Shown here piece by piece: positions 21,074 through 31,556 of a DNA stretch of 64,000 nt (position 1 is its first letter; every line of letters begins with the position of its first letter). The notes below the pieces were generated by a model, which worked only from the letters and a program-made list of their open reading frames with translations, was not told where the DNA came from and did no database searches. The translations under genes were made by a program, and so were the position numbers. The stretch spans positions 1-64,000 of the forward strand of contig NC_079268.1 in assembly GCF_947241705.1 (NCBI RefSeq), read 5' to 3'. Origin of the DNA: Saccharomyces mikatae IFO 1815 (taxonomy: Eukaryota > Ascomycota > Saccharomycetes > Saccharomycetales > Saccharomycetaceae).

Positions 21074-22171
21074 ATGGTATTAGCTAAGCAATGGGTTTTG
21101 AAAAACCTACCAATTCCTGGTCAACCATTCAATTTTGACTTTACCGACCCTGAATGTACTTTTGAGCTTGTTGAAAAAGAAATTTCTCCAGAGCAGTTAA
21201 AGGTTGGTGAACTGTTACTAGAAACAAATTATCTATCTAATGATCCTGCCCAGAAATTTTGGATTTCATCACGAGACAAAAATTATGCCAAAGGTGTCCA
21301 ACCTGGTGAAATCATTCCCGCAAGAGGGATTGGTAAAGTCTTGGCCTCAAACAACGAAGCTTTTTCACCCGGCGACTATGTCTCTGCGCTAACTGGCTGG
21401 ACTACTCACGTCATTATCTCGCAAGAAAATGTTAAACAATTAAGAAAGCTTGATAAAAACAAAGTTGGGAGACTTTGGTGGTACCTATCCGTGTTAGGTG
21501 GCACTTCTTTAACAGCGTATTTTATTTTTTTCAACTATGCTCGACTACAAGAAAGGGAAGAAGACTATGGAAAAGTGTATTTAATTTCTGGTGCAGCTGG
21601 TGCAGTTGGTACTGTTTGCATTCAACTGGCTTTGAATGTCTTTAAAGCTTCGAAGGTTATTGCTATTGCTGGTGGTCCAGAAAAAGTTGCTTTCGTTGAA
21701 TCCTTTGGGGACAAAGTGGTCGGAGTTGATTATAAAGATCCAGACTTCGAACAGAAACTTATCGAAGCTGCCGGCGGTGAGAATACTGTAGATTTCTTTA
21801 TCGATAATGTTGGTGGTAATGTGCTGGAAGCTGGTGTTCTGCTTCTAAAGCAAAGTGCTATGTTAATAGCCTGTGGTGCTATTAGTGCTTACAATGATCC
21901 ATCCAAGTTTGTATTTAAGGGATACAGCTACATTCTGACCAAGCGATTGATTGTTAAAGGGGTGCTAGTGACGGATCATATCGATGAATTTCCAAAGGCG
22001 TTAGATAGATTGAGTTCTTTAGTCAAGTATGGTCAAATTAGTCTGCTAAATTCGGCCACACTCGAGGATGGTACTGGTGATAAGTTCAAGAATGTGCCCT
22101 TGATATGGAAAGGCCTCTTCAGTGGTGCCAATTTAGGAAAGCTTATTACTGAAGTCAAGAAAGACGAATGA
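21074..22171 (+). CDS. YML131W: Medium-chain reductase, YML131W orthologue
   Basis: This 365-residue protein belongs to the zinc-free medium-chain dehydrogenase/reductase group, related to leukotriene B4 12-hydroxydehydrogenase and 2-alkenal reductases. The N-terminal GroES-like half includes DPAQKFWIS and GWTTHVIIS. The NAD(P)-binding Rossmann motif GAAGAVGTVCIQLA is at about residues 174-187, followed by FIDNVGGN. The length matches the S. cerevisiae protein as I recall it (365). It is the first gene of the conserved XIII-L block. A Yap1-type site upstream suggests oxidative-stress induction. The physiological substrate is unknown, so only an NADPH-dependent enone/alkenal reductase role is inferred. 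Confidence 0.93.
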   Translation: MVLAKQWVLKNLPIPGQPFNFDFTDPECTFELVEKEISPEQLKVGELLLETNYLSNDPAQKFWISSRDKNYAKGVQPGEIIPARGIGKVLASNNEAFSPGDYVSALTGWTTHVIISQENVKQLRKLDKNKVGRLWWYLSVLGGTSLTAYFIFFNYARLQEREEDYGKVYLISGAAGAVGTVCIQLALNVFKASKVIAIAGGPEKVAFVESFGDKVVGVDYKDPDFEQKLIEAAGGENTVDFFIDNVGGNVLEAGVLLLKQSAMLIACGAISAYNDPSKFVFKGYSYILTKRLIVKGVLVTDHIDEFPKALDRLSSLVKYGQISLLNSATLEDGTGDKFKNVPLIWKGLFSGANLGKLITEVKKDE

Positions 22172-22370
22172 TCTTATACATGGTGTTATGTAAAAAGTAT
22201 AAAATATGACTTTATTATTTTGTTCTTTTAGCTTCCTTTTGACACAAAATATGTTCTAATGATTGAAGGTTATGATTAAACTTTTTACTGAATATTTGAA
22301 CGATATTTAAACTCTATATTTTATAATCTATACATTGAATTTTTAGAAAAGAGTATACGATTTTTAATTC

Positions 22371-24062
22371 TTATTGTATGTTTAGCTTATAAGATTTTGG
22401 CTCTTCTACTTCCTCATTAACATAATTGGCCACACCAATGAAATTATTCCAAAATTCATACGCGACCATCAAAAATAAGTTCCAAATATTCTTTGGTAAA
22501 TCAATATAGCTTCTAAAGATGAAGCTGAATGCTTCTGAAACATTGTTAATTTCGACATTCCAAGCCTTCTTCCATTTATTTACTACACCAGTATCTCTTT
22601 TTGAACCACTTTTGGGTTTGGGCATCTTCAGGTCATCAAATACGTGTGACTGCGAGTCATTGATTTTTTCCTTTTGTTCTTTAGTTGAGTTAATGTTTTC
22701 TATGGTGTAGCGAATGGATTTACCAGCTTTCTTCAAAATGTTAAAAAAGTTGTTCTGGAAGAAAGAACTCAATCTATTTTCAGAACCATTTAGTCTTTTC
22801 CCATACATTTTTTCGAACATATTAACTGACTCAATAGATTCTGACAATCTACCGAAAGTCTGTAACAGCGCAATCAACTCATATTTGGTTAACTTACCGA
22901 CGATATGCTGTTTGGTAAATTCATCAGCATCATTAATTTCGAACAAAATTTTCAGAGCAGTTGCATAACCAGTTGTTTGGATTTTACCCCAAAGTCTGCA
23001 TCTATCACATTGAACACAATCCATTATCTTCGTGACATTTTTGAAGCGAGATCTGAATTCGTCCTTCAGAGTTAAACTTAGATCGTTGGCAAAAACTAGG
23101 TCTTCATTGAAAATGCTTGTGTCCAGTTGAGAAATAACGTTGTCCATTTTGTTCTTGATTTGTTTATTGACTAAATCACAAAATGAAAACTCAGGTAAGT
23201 AAGGCTGGATCTTCCAAAGGGCTTTGGCGACAACAGCATAATTGAAATACATGTTGGTTACTCTCTCGGGAAAATTTCCGATTCTTGCCATAAACAAATC
23301 GAGGTTCGGCTCCCACTTACCAGTTTTGGTGTTCAGGTATTCTTTCGATAAATGAGTACCGATAGAGGCATGAAATCCGGATACAAGTCTATAGAATGCA
23401 TCTTTGGCTAGCGACTCACCTGTTTCACCAATCGTGAAACAGTTATCCTGGTATATAGTAGACCAAATTTGACCCGCTTGCTTACCGCCGTAACCGGTAA
23501 ATCGTTCTGGATTAGCTGTTAAATCAATCAAAACGGCGTTTTTCCCATTGAAATCATTTACATCGCAGTAGTTGATGGTGTCCTCAATTTCCACTGGTTT
23601 TTTACTAGTCTGACATAGTTGATCTAGAAACTTACATTCATCATCGTTATCATCTGCTTCCGTCACTGTATCGTTATTGAAACTACCCAAGATCTCAGGT
23701 TGCCAGTACTCGGGCAGTTTATCCCAGTCCTCTACCACATCAACGGAGCAAGCGCGGTTTAAGCACAGTCCATCGTTGGCATCCCAAAAGGAACATTGTT
23801 TGTATAAATCCAGTCGAAAGTATTTGAAGAAATCTGATTTTAATAAAGCCGACAGATCATTTCTAATATTATCATTTATGGCGTTTAATTCATTAAAGGT
23901 TACGTTGCAACTAGGGCTAACATTATCATTTCTATCTATCTTACAAAAGTGAGTGTCATTGAAGGCAATTTGGGTTCGATCGGTGCCGAGGTAGCTATTG
24001 TTTGAATTTGCAGATGTAAAAGCCGTTAGGCACAGTGTGGCAATGGCAGTTCTCAACTTCAT
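22371..24062 (-). CDS. ERO1: ER oxidoreductin Ero1
   Basis: This 563-residue flavoenzyme of the ER lumen oxidises protein disulfide isomerase and passes electrons to oxygen. A cleavable signal peptide covers roughly residues 1-18 (MKLRTAIATLCLTAFTSA), which sets the start at 24062. An in-frame ATG 19 codons upstream would displace it. The shuttle cysteines are C100 and C105 within DGLCLNRAC, after C90. The active-site cluster CVQCDRC contains the catalytic CxxC next to FAD. GYGGKQAGQIW and GFHASIGTHLS are conserved FAD-site blocks. Length and cysteine spacing equal S. cerevisiae Ero1. It is convergent with YML131W, with about 200 bases between stops. Confidence 0.98.
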   Translation of the reverse strand: MKLRTAIATLCLTAFTSANSNNSYLGTDRTQIAFNDTHFCKIDRNDNVSPSCNVTFNELNAINDNIRNDLSALLKSDFFKYFRLDLYKQCSFWDANDGLCLNRACSVDVVEDWDKLPEYWQPEILGSFNNDTVTEADDNDDECKFLDQLCQTSKKPVEIEDTINYCDVNDFNGKNAVLIDLTANPERFTGYGGKQAGQIWSTIYQDNCFTIGETGESLAKDAFYRLVSGFHASIGTHLSKEYLNTKTGKWEPNLDLFMARIGNFPERVTNMYFNYAVVAKALWKIQPYLPEFSFCDLVNKQIKNKMDNVISQLDTSIFNEDLVFANDLSLTLKDEFRSRFKNVTKIMDCVQCDRCRLWGKIQTTGYATALKILFEINDADEFTKQHIVGKLTKYELIALLQTFGRLSESIESVNMFEKMYGKRLNGSENRLSSFFQNNFFNILKKAGKSIRYTIENINSTKEQKEKINDSQSHVFDDLKMPKPKSGSKRDTGVVNKWKKAWNVEINNVSEAFSFIFRSYIDLPKNIWNLFLMVAYEFWNNFIGVANYVNEEVEEPKSYKLNIQ

Positions 24063-25313
24063 ATTTGACTTGCACGTTAATTTGGTGTATGATATATAAT
24101 GTTCACACCTTGGAAACAATATAATCAGAGTGAGTAGTGAACTGTGCTAAGCCCTTTATATTTAACTCAAGGATGATTAAACAACAAGCTTTTATGACAC
24201 GTACTCCGTATCGTTTCTTTTTTGTTCTCTTCTTTTCTTTTTGTTCTTACTAATGTTCAAGGCGGAAAAATGCGAAAAGTTCTAGGGTCTTTTAAAAGAA
24301 AAGCCAGGAAGAGAAGGAACAAAGGGAAAAGGACCATTAGATGGCTCATTAATTTCTTAGGCTTACTCAAAATAGTTACCAGTACGCTTATTGCTTGGGA
24401 TTCGCTTACCATGGGTATTAATGTGCCCTGTTGTACGCAAAACATGTTTGTCTTATAGTGTTGTCAGTCCTCTTATTGATGCCCTTGTGTCTTATCATTC
24501 TTTGGAAAGGAATAAAAGTAAAATGTATATAAGCCGAACAAAGATCGATAATTTATCCTGTTAATGCCCATATGCGTGCTTTATCCGTTAATCTCTGTTC
24601 GTAAGGTACAAAATGTGGTAGGAATTTCAAGAAGTTTTAGATGGCGATCATCTGAGCGTAGGACTATAAATCAGTAAATATGGATATTGAGCGGATTTAG
24701 CCAACGAGAAGAGAAAAAATCGTCGCATGTGTATAGTTTACCTTGTATCAGAGTCGTATAGATTAGGACAGAATGATTTAGCCCTACTGCATATGTCCAA
24801 TGATAGTGATACGCAAAAGGCACACGAGGGTTTGTATCCTTGAGTTTATCATTGTGTATTTTCTCTCATGAGGGTCGTGTTTGTGAGAACCTTCATGATT
24901 TTACCATTGCGGTGAATTCCGTAGCAAGAAATGGGGAAACCAAGACAGCTCCACAACACCACTGCAGTAGCTCGAAAGGTCTGTATAACAAGGACGAGGA
25001 TAATAAGCGAAACTTATAATGCCATGTGCTAAGTAGTGAGTGAGTCTCTGCCGTTAAGCTTCCGTTTAACCCTTTTTTTAAGCAAGAAATGGAAAGATAT
25101 GTAACAATATATATGTTCGTGTTGCTTATGAAAATTGGGCGGAAATGTTATTTTATTATTGTTGTGTCTTTCGGTTTAATTATTATATACAGGTTCATAA
25201 ATATTAGCATGATAACGAGGAAAAGGTGAGACCAGCACACTACGTCGATGAGCTGCCCTTTGAAATGAAATCCGGCCCATTCCTTTTATTCCTTGGTGTA
25301 ACGTACCCGCAAT
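24063..25313. other. ERO1 upstream region and COX14 downstream region
   Basis: This 1.25-kb stretch has no convincing gene. The frames at 24222-24458 and its antisense look accidental (Lys/Arg rich). The part next to 24062 is the ERO1 promoter, with a TACGTGTC word on the minus strand at 24196-24203. The remainder toward COX14 shows no RNA gene I recognise. Confidence 0.55.
24196..24203 (-). promoter_or_regulatory. UPRE-2-like site upstream of ERO1
   Basis: TACGTGTC on the minus strand lies about 135 bases before the ERO1 ATG. TACGTG is the core of the second type of unfolded-protein-response element used by Hac1, and ERO1 is a classic UPR target. The motif is seen; its use is inferred. Confidence 0.5.
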
Positions 25314-25526
25314 TTATTCAGTAGGAGGGGCGGTGGGGCTTTGCAACTGTTGGTTGTCCTCCTCTAGTGCCTTCTGCTGAGTCACTTGCTGTTCGTACTT
25401 TTTACCGTTCATGTATAAAGTGTAAGCCAAGCCACCGGACATGTATAACGTACCCCCAACAAGCGTCAGCACAGTTAGACGATGTAGCGTATCGGTAACT
25501 CTAGTATACCAAGCGTATTTGGACAT
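25314..25526 (-). CDS. COX14: Cytochrome c oxidase assembly factor Cox14
   Basis: This 70-residue mitochondrial inner-membrane protein has one membrane segment ([21 protein letters not shown], about residues 18-38) and a charged Gln-rich tail ([19 protein letters not shown]). Cox14 binds newly made Cox1 with Coa3 and holds Mss51 in a translation-feedback complex. The start is MSKYAWYT at 25526, equal in length to S. cerevisiae Cox14. The frame extends 18 codons upstream only through a later-rejected start. ERO1 lies downstream and MSC1 upstream on the same strand. Confidence 0.97.
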
Positions 25527-25929
25527 GATTATTCGCGTTATTTCTTCTCTAGCTTGTTTTCTTTCTTTCGTTCTTCTCAACTGCTTGACAGAGCAAGGCT
25601 CCTTTGAATGCCTTTACTCCCATCCTTTCTGGTCTCATTCGTCGGGTAACATCGAAAATGAAGGGAAGATATGAAGTCTTGAGGTTATAGAAGAGAGTTA
25701 AGGATCTACTCCATGAGACAGTGCAATATAGTAAGATTTTAACGTTCTCTTCTTTTTTGGTTTGAGATAGTGTGCTTCACAGTATGTAACGTTAATAAGA
25801 CAAAAGTATTTAAGCTAAGTTATATAGATATGACAACATAATGTTTAGTTTTGCAGTTCATTCGAATGGAAAGAAAATTTAGAGAAAAAATTTGGAGAGA
25901 AAAGGTACATCACTTTAATTCCGCAATCA

Positions 25930-27468
25930 TTAGTTGAATCCTAGTATACTTTTGGACCAGTTCTGGACATTGTGCAAGTATCTCTTGTAAGCAGGTTCCC
26001 GAACGGTGCCAAACAACCATTGCGTATTCTGCTTCGCCAAGTTTATTAAGTCATCCTTTGTAGAAGTTTGTTTGACCGGCACACCGAACGACTTCAAGTA
26101 TTGTAGTAGATCTTCTTGAGACCAGCTCTGGAATGTATTAGACCAGGTTTTTGAGATTTGGTCCTTTGCGTCGTTTGTGTTTTTGGAAACCTTGTCAAAA
26201 TCTTTCATAATTGTGGAGTAAGTTTGAGAATCTTGGAAATCATCCTTTTTGTCAGCAAACCAACCCTTTATGTCATCCAAAGACCAGTTGCTGTTGTCAA
26301 AGTATTTTTGGTAATCCTTTGGCAGAATCTTGAGCTTTTCATTTCTAGATTTCTTCACTAATTCCCTCAATTGATTCTCAGTGGACAATATTGAGTACTT
26401 GATACCACGAGCATCCAGAAACATCTTCAATTTATCTTTTGGCCATGATTCAAGGCCAACCAAAAAGGTGTCATTGATCACGTTGTCAGTTTTACCTCTA
26501 AACTTGAAGTATAAATTTGAAAAAAAATTCTTCGAAGAGTCCCAAACGGAGCCAACATATTCTGGGGTTTTGGTCAAGAAAGGAGAAGATTCTCTCTTCA
26601 TGTAGTCCAAGTACCAATAGATATCGTCTTTCAGATTGTCGGAATTTTCCTTGGCCATTCTAACCAAATAGTCATGTTTCTTGGCCATATTCTTGTCGAT
26701 GTTGACCTTATGGCTCTCCAACCAATTGAGCAGCTGATCACTAGACCACTTGTCAAAAACAGTATCCTTGATTTGCCCCGATGTGTCCAGAATTTGTTGG
26801 TGAGCAAGATCCAGACCTTCTAGCAAGCCTAAGCGCTGCTGTTCTGCCTTCTCTGAGGTTTGGTAGATGTTTTCCTTTACTTTCTGAATCAACTCGTTCT
26901 TGTTCTGAACGGCCTTGTCGTAATCAATACCATTGTCGCTCAACCAGTTTTGCAGGTCTTTGGCTGACCAGCTGTCAAAGTAAGAGCTAGAAGGATAGTA
27001 ACCTGACGACTTTAAGGACTTAGAAATCTTGTTGAAGTTTTCCTTCGCAGTTTTCACCAGCGAGTCCTTCGATGCCTTCGCATCGTCCACGTCCACGCCG
27101 TTCTTCTTCAAGAAGCTACGGAGACTTTCTGTAGACCATGTGTCAAACAGCCAGTCGGAAACTGGGTGGTCCGACGACCCAGTATTGCTAAACCATCCAG
27201 AGTTGCTGCTGCTCACGCCGCTGTCGCTAGACCACACCTGCCACCATGGTTTAGGTTGCGCATGCTTATCCCAAACTTGCGACGCCTCCCTCTTTAGATC
27301 CTCAATGGAATCCGTAGCATACTTCTCCAAACTCTTTTTATTATCACGCAAATAATCGGCCAGGTCCTCCTGTGTCCATTTGTCGAATACTGAATCCGAG
27401 TTAGCCATTGCTAAGCCAATAAGCACGAATGATGCAGAAACTGCGTTAACCAACCTGAATTGCTTCAT
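25930..27468 (-). CDS. MSC1: Msc1, Ish1/Msc1-repeat protein
   Basis: This 512-residue protein has an N-terminal signal sequence (about 1-22, ending FVLIGLAMA). At least six repeats follow of a short helical motif built on F-D-x-W-[ST]-x-x-x-L-x-x-[WF]-L-x-x-x-[GN]-[IV]. Copies start near residues 28 (VFDKWTQEDL), 107 (LFDTWSTESL), 164 (YFDSWSAKDL), 235 (VFDKWSSDQL), 335 (GLESWPKDKL) and 447 (TFQSWSQEDL). These are the Ish1/Msc1 repeats shared with fission-yeast Ish1 of the nuclear envelope. S. cerevisiae Msc1 was named from a meiotic sister-chromatid recombination screen. Its molecular function is unknown. It diverges from RSC9 across a 386-bp promoter. Confidence 0.95.
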   Translation of the reverse strand: MKQFRLVNAVSASFVLIGLAMANSDSVFDKWTQEDLADYLRDNKKSLEKYATDSIEDLKREASQVWDKHAQPKPWWQVWSSDSGVSSSNSGWFSNTGSSDHPVSDWLFDTWSTESLRSFLKKNGVDVDDAKASKDSLVKTAKENFNKISKSLKSSGYYPSSSYFDSWSAKDLQNWLSDNGIDYDKAVQNKNELIQKVKENIYQTSEKAEQQRLGLLEGLDLAHQQILDTSGQIKDTVFDKWSSDQLLNWLESHKVNIDKNMAKKHDYLVRMAKENSDNLKDDIYWYLDYMKRESSPFLTKTPEYVGSVWDSSKNFFSNLYFKFRGKTDNVINDTFLVGLESWPKDKLKMFLDARGIKYSILSTENQLRELVKKSRNEKLKILPKDYQKYFDNSNWSLDDIKGWFADKKDDFQDSQTYSTIMKDFDKVSKNTNDAKDQISKTWSNTFQSWSQEDLLQYLKSFGVPVKQTSTKDDLINLAKQNTQWLFGTVREPAYKRYLHNVQNWSKSILGFN

Positions 27469-27854
27469 CTTGTTTCCTTAATTAACAGTTCTTGTAGTAG
27501 TTGCCTTCTTCTATCCCAGATTTCTTTCCAAACGCCGGTAACCTATCTCATGTTAAGAATGCGATTTTAAGAACGGCTTTAAATACCCTGTCGATCCCCT
27601 TTCACTGTCTCCTTGTTTCCTCCCTGTCCCTTATTTCCCTTTAGTTCTAAAGATCCCTTATTCTTCCCCTTTGGGGCTAGGCCGGCGTAATGTTGTTGCT
27701 TACCGACGTAATGGCATAAAGGTGAAAAAAAGTGAAAAATAGTGATATTCCGAGAAAGAAATGAAAACAATAAGTCGTGTCAAAAAATACTGTTTTGAGA
27801 AAGACGTGGTATAGAAGGAAGAAAGCTGGAAGAACAGTAGAAATAAAGTGTAAA
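27469..27854. other. MSC1-RSC9 divergent promoter
   Basis: This 386-bp region is shared by two divergent genes. A pyrimidine-rich stretch (27590-27670) includes CCCTTATTTCCCT and TTCCCCTTTGGGG, compatible with Msn2/4-type CCCCT control (CCCCTTT at 27666), which would fit stress-induced MSC1. This is motif-based inference. Confidence 0.45.
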
Positions 27855-29600
27855 ATGAACTCGTTTGTCTCTAACTCACCGCTTAATGGAACTCCAGTGA
27901 GCGAGGCGCCTGTTGTAAGCTCCGAACCCGTGAACATGTTTGAGACAATGGTAGCCAACCCTATCAAGGTGTCTCGGTTACAGTCCAATGGAGTGCTGAC
28001 GGGACCTGCGGCCAATACTAAGTCCATCCACTACTCGCTGGCGAATTTTAATGTGTTCCAGTCGCTGCCCAAGGAAACAGCCAGAGGTGTAGACGATTTG
28101 ACAAGGATGGAAATGGCATTGCTAAGTGGAATACCGGAGGAAGTCAAGTGGTCGTTGAAAAAGTACCTTACATATAGCAACAAAGCGCCATATATGATTA
28201 GCTTACGGACATTACCGGACCTGTTGCCGCTCTTCAAGACGTTTATATTACCTTTAGAGCGCATCGTGGAGGGTCTAAACAAGTCGACCATATGTGATTC
28301 GGATGCGATGGATACTTTGCAAATGGGGCTAAATGCGCTGCTAATCCTAAGAAATTTGGCTCAAGACACCGACTCCGTACAAGTACTGGTTAAAGATACA
28401 GAAATCAAATCTTTTATTCTTTTTGTCTTGAAGAAGTTTCAATGTGTTGCCACAGGAGACAGTGAGTGGCAGTTGTACGAAGGTAATGCAACCTTTTTCA
28501 ACGAGTTGACGCACTATACTCTAGATCTGATGGAAGCCATTTCCTCCTACATTGCCCCTGCTATGAAGGATGATCATTATTTCCAAACGTTAGTGTCAAT
28601 CTTGAACTATACCAAGGATAGGTACATGGTTATCTCCATACTAAGATCTCTTTCAAGGTTACTGGTTAGATCCAAGGCCAATGAAGAAAGTGCAGCAGAC
28701 AACCTAGACCATAAGACTCTTTCGTTGATTGTTTCCTTCTTGCTGGTGGAATGTGATAGTGAGCTTATTATTGCATCGCTGGATTTTCTTTATCAGTACA
28801 TTTTGCCCGGTTCTCAAAGAATTACAGAATTATTTAGGAGTAAGGAATGCTCTTTGATACTGGAGGCCACGCTACCCAATTTGCTATCCTATAATGTTGC
28901 CATACCAGATTACAGTCTATTGCAGAAGCACAAAATTAAGTTGGTTAAAAGATTGAAACCCCCGGCTCCTAAAGAGCCACCAAATTTATCGGATGATCTG
29001 TTTCAACAACTCTTCAAACTAAACGAACCGTTAAGGTCAACTACTTGGTTGAGGTGTTGCTTTGAACCAGTACAGGAAGCGGAATTCACGCAAATATCAC
29101 TTTGGAGATCCTACGAATCCAAATTTGGTCAGCCTGTTCGGGAATCCGGACGTAAACTCCTGCCAGCCGTAGAATTCATCAAGAATGTGTCGAATGCTTT
29201 CAACAACGCTGCTGCAATTGTCATCACTGACCCAGTGACCGGTAAGAAAAGGTTTGTTATCAAGGGCATTCAACCTAGATTCAAAGCTTTGAGCATTGCA
29301 GATGGCGAGAAAGAATCTCAGATACCAATTTCGGCGTTGAAATCTAAGTTTTTGGACGACTCTGAGGAAATTACACCCGCAAGACAAAACAGTATACCCG
29401 ACGTAAAGTTTCCCAAACAACTCTCCGACGTCTCTAAAGTCGCATGCACATTTTTGTGCCTGTTGTCCAACGACACGGATGATGGAGTCGGTTCCACATT
29501 TTGTCAGCATATTAGACCATTGGTTCTACATAAGTTGGCGGATATCCCACCTTTAACATTGGCATTGTCTGAATACATGGAAAATACGTCAGGGTTATGA
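27855..29600 (+). CDS. RSC9: RSC chromatin-remodelling subunit Rsc9
   Basis: This 581-residue subunit of the RSC chromatin remodeller has the same length as its S. cerevisiae orthologue. It starts at [12 protein letters not shown]; the frame runs 26 codons farther upstream but only to a non-conserved start. An N-terminal region described as ARID-like is followed by a mainly helical armadillo-type body ([33 protein letters not shown]). A C-terminal RFX-like section contains [18 protein letters not shown] and [14 protein letters not shown] slides and ejects promoter nucleosomes, and Rsc9 is essential in S. cerevisiae. Confidence 0.97.
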   Translation: MNSFVSNSPLNGTPVSEAPVVSSEPVNMFETMVANPIKVSRLQSNGVLTGPAANTKSIHYSLANFNVFQSLPKETARGVDDLTRMEMALLSGIPEEVKWSLKKYLTYSNKAPYMISLRTLPDLLPLFKTFILPLERIVEGLNKSTICDSDAMDTLQMGLNALLILRNLAQDTDSVQVLVKDTEIKSFILFVLKKFQCVATGDSEWQLYEGNATFFNELTHYTLDLMEAISSYIAPAMKDDHYFQTLVSILNYTKDRYMVISILRSLSRLLVRSKANEESAADNLDHKTLSLIVSFLLVECDSELIIASLDFLYQYILPGSQRITELFRSKECSLILEATLPNLLSYNVAIPDYSLLQKHKIKLVKRLKPPAPKEPPNLSDDLFQQLFKLNEPLRSTTWLRCCFEPVQEAEFTQISLWRSYESKFGQPVRESGRKLLPAVEFIKNVSNAFNNAAAIVITDPVTGKKRFVIKGIQPRFKALSIADGEKESQIPISALKSKFLDDSEEITPARQNSIPDVKFPKQLSDVSKVACTFLCLLSNDTDDGVGSTFCQHIRPLVLHKLADIPPLTLALSEYMENTSGL

Positions 29601-29851
29601 ACGAGAAAAGAAAATCGGTTGGGCTAAAACTTGTAAGAAAAAATGAAGATTAGTTTTATTGTGTTATAATTATATAGATACATACCACATTGAAAAAAAT
29701 GTATATCCATATTACTATTATTAAAGTAAAGAGTTTCCTTCTTAGTATATAAATTATAAAACTACTCTATCAAGTGAGAGCTAAAAGAGTAGGCCGCCAA
29801 ATAAATAAAGCATATGAAATGATTCAGCAAAATGCAATCGATGAGAGAAGA

Positions 29852-31237
29852 TCACTTTTTAACATCGTAGGATCTTCTGAATTTGTCATCGACGTTGGTC
29901 AAGTAGTAAACGCCAGATTGCAAGTGCTCAATAGAACCTTGAGGCTTGAAATCCTTCTTCAAATGGGCGTTTTCTCTTAATTCGATGGCAGCTTCGTAAT
30001 CCTTTGGAGTTTCGGTGATTCTCTTGGCTAACTTGTTAGTGATATCCAATTCTTTGATAATATGTTGGACATCGCCAACAATCTTACAGGAATATAGAGA
30101 TGCAGCTAAACCAGAACCGTAAGAAAATAAACCAACACGCTTACCTTGCAAGTCGTCGGATCCAACATAGTTTAATAGAGATGCAAAGGCAGCATATACT
30201 GATGCGGTATACATGTTGCCTGTGTTTGTTGGAACAACCAATGATTGTGCTACCCTCTCTTTGTGGAATGGCTTAGCAACGTTAACAAAGGTTTTTTCAA
30301 TGTTTTTGTCGGTTAATGATTCGTCGTAATCGCGAGCAGCTAATTCAGCGTCAACTTCTGGGAATAATTGAGGATTAGCTCTGAAATCGTTATATAGTAA
30401 TCTACCGTACGATTTGGTGACCAATTTACAGGTTGGTACATGGAAAACGTTGTAGTCAAAATATTTCAAAACGTTCAAAGCATCCGAACCAGCGGGATCG
30501 CTAACCAACCCTTTAGAAATAGCCTTCTTAGAATAACTCTTGTAAACTTGATCAAGAGCTTTGACGTAACAGGTCAATGAAAAATGACCATCCACGTAAG
30601 GATATTCGCTGGTAAAATCTGGCTTGTAGAAATCGTACGCATGTTCCATGTAAGAAGCTCTAACAGAGTCAAATACAATTGGAGCATCTGGACCAATCCA
30701 CATAGCAACAGTACCGGCACCACCGGTTGGTCTTGCAGCACCTTTATCATAAATGGCAATATCACCACAAACAACGATGGCGTCTCTACCATCCCAAGCA
30801 TTAGATTCAATCCAGTTCAAAGAATTGAACAAAGCATTGGTACCACCGTAGCACGCATTAAGAGTGTCGATACCTTCGACATCAGTGTTTTCGCCAAACA
30901 ATTGCATCAAAACAGACTTGACAGACTTGGACTTGTCGATTAAAGTCTCCGTACCGACTTCTAATCTACCAATTTTATTGGTGTCAATGTCGTAACTTTT
31001 GATCAACTTAGACAAAACAGTCAAAGACATCGAGTAAATGTCTTCTCTGTCATTGACAAAAGACATGTTGGTTTGGCCTAGACCTATTGTGTACTTACCT
31101 TGAGAAACACCGTCAAATTTTTCTAGTTCGGATTGGTTCACACATTGAGTAGGAATGTAGATTTGAATACCTTTGATACCTACGTTTTGAGGTCTGGCTT
31201 TTTGTTCAGCAGTCTTTTGTTTTTTTAGTTCAGTCAT
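29852..31237 (-). CDS. ERG13: HMG-CoA synthase Erg13
   Basis: This enzyme condenses acetyl-CoA and acetoacetyl-CoA to HMG-CoA, the second step of the mevalonate/ergosterol pathway. From the first ATG (31237) it has 461 residues. Catalytic Cys129 sits in [14 protein letters not shown], the same number as in the animal enzyme. [12 protein letters not shown], the [13 protein letters not shown] block and [10 protein letters not shown] (with the catalytic His) follow. The S. cerevisiae entry I recall has about 30 extra N-terminal residues from an upstream ATG. Here the frame is open for only about 20 codons upstream with no ATG before a stop, so the short form is called. A Upc2-type TCGTATA site lies about 190 bases upstream. 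Confidence 0.97.
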   Translation of the reverse strand: MTELKKQKTAEQKARPQNVGIKGIQIYIPTQCVNQSELEKFDGVSQGKYTIGLGQTNMSFVNDREDIYSMSLTVLSKLIKSYDIDTNKIGRLEVGTETLIDKSKSVKSVLMQLFGENTDVEGIDTLNACYGGTNALFNSLNWIESNAWDGRDAIVVCGDIAIYDKGAARPTGGAGTVAMWIGPDAPIVFDSVRASYMEHAYDFYKPDFTSEYPYVDGHFSLTCYVKALDQVYKSYSKKAISKGLVSDPAGSDALNVLKYFDYNVFHVPTCKLVTKSYGRLLYNDFRANPQLFPEVDAELAARDYDESLTDKNIEKTFVNVAKPFHKERVAQSLVVPTNTGNMYTASVYAAFASLLNYVGSDDLQGKRVGLFSYGSGLAASLYSCKIVGDVQHIIKELDITNKLAKRITETPKDYEAAIELRENAHLKKDFKPQGSIEHLQSGVYYLTNVDDKFRRSYDVKK

Positions 31238-31556
31238 TTGCAAGTTGTGTTGTGTAATTGTTATTGCTCTTGCCGCCTGAGTATTCTCCTAATACCACAC
31301 CACCAAAGTTTAGTTGAGGGTTTCATGCTGCACCTTTTATAGTAATTTGGTTACGAAAATTGGCGAGGCACCCAAACAGCTCCGCCCGATGAGGCCGAAT
31401 GAAGAAGCCTACTTTCAACACACTCGTATAATTAATAGGCCGGTTCATTTTCGACACGATACCGCAGTCATGTGGAGATTGTGGATATCGATACTCTATA
31501 GTATTATGTAATATAGTATGGAAAATTTTTCTATTGTATATACGAAGCTTATTCCG
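31238..31556. other. ERG13 promoter / PGA3 3' flank
   Basis: This 319-bp region carries a GC-richer patch (31365-31400) and a TCGTATA sterol-response word at 31424-31430. It has no gene; a 65-codon plus-strand frame is judged accidental. Confidence 0.6.
31424..31430 (+). promoter_or_regulatory. Sterol-response-type site (TCGTATA) at ERG13
   Basis: TCGTATA matches the core bound by Upc2 and Ecm22, activators of ergosterol genes. It lies about 190 bases before the ERG13 ATG. Function is inferred from motif and gene. Confidence 0.55.

Noticed and set aside
24222-24458. 78-codon Lys/Arg-rich frame upstream of ERO1
   Set aside because: It overlaps the ERO1 promoter, has no family resemblance, and its composition follows A-rich DNA.
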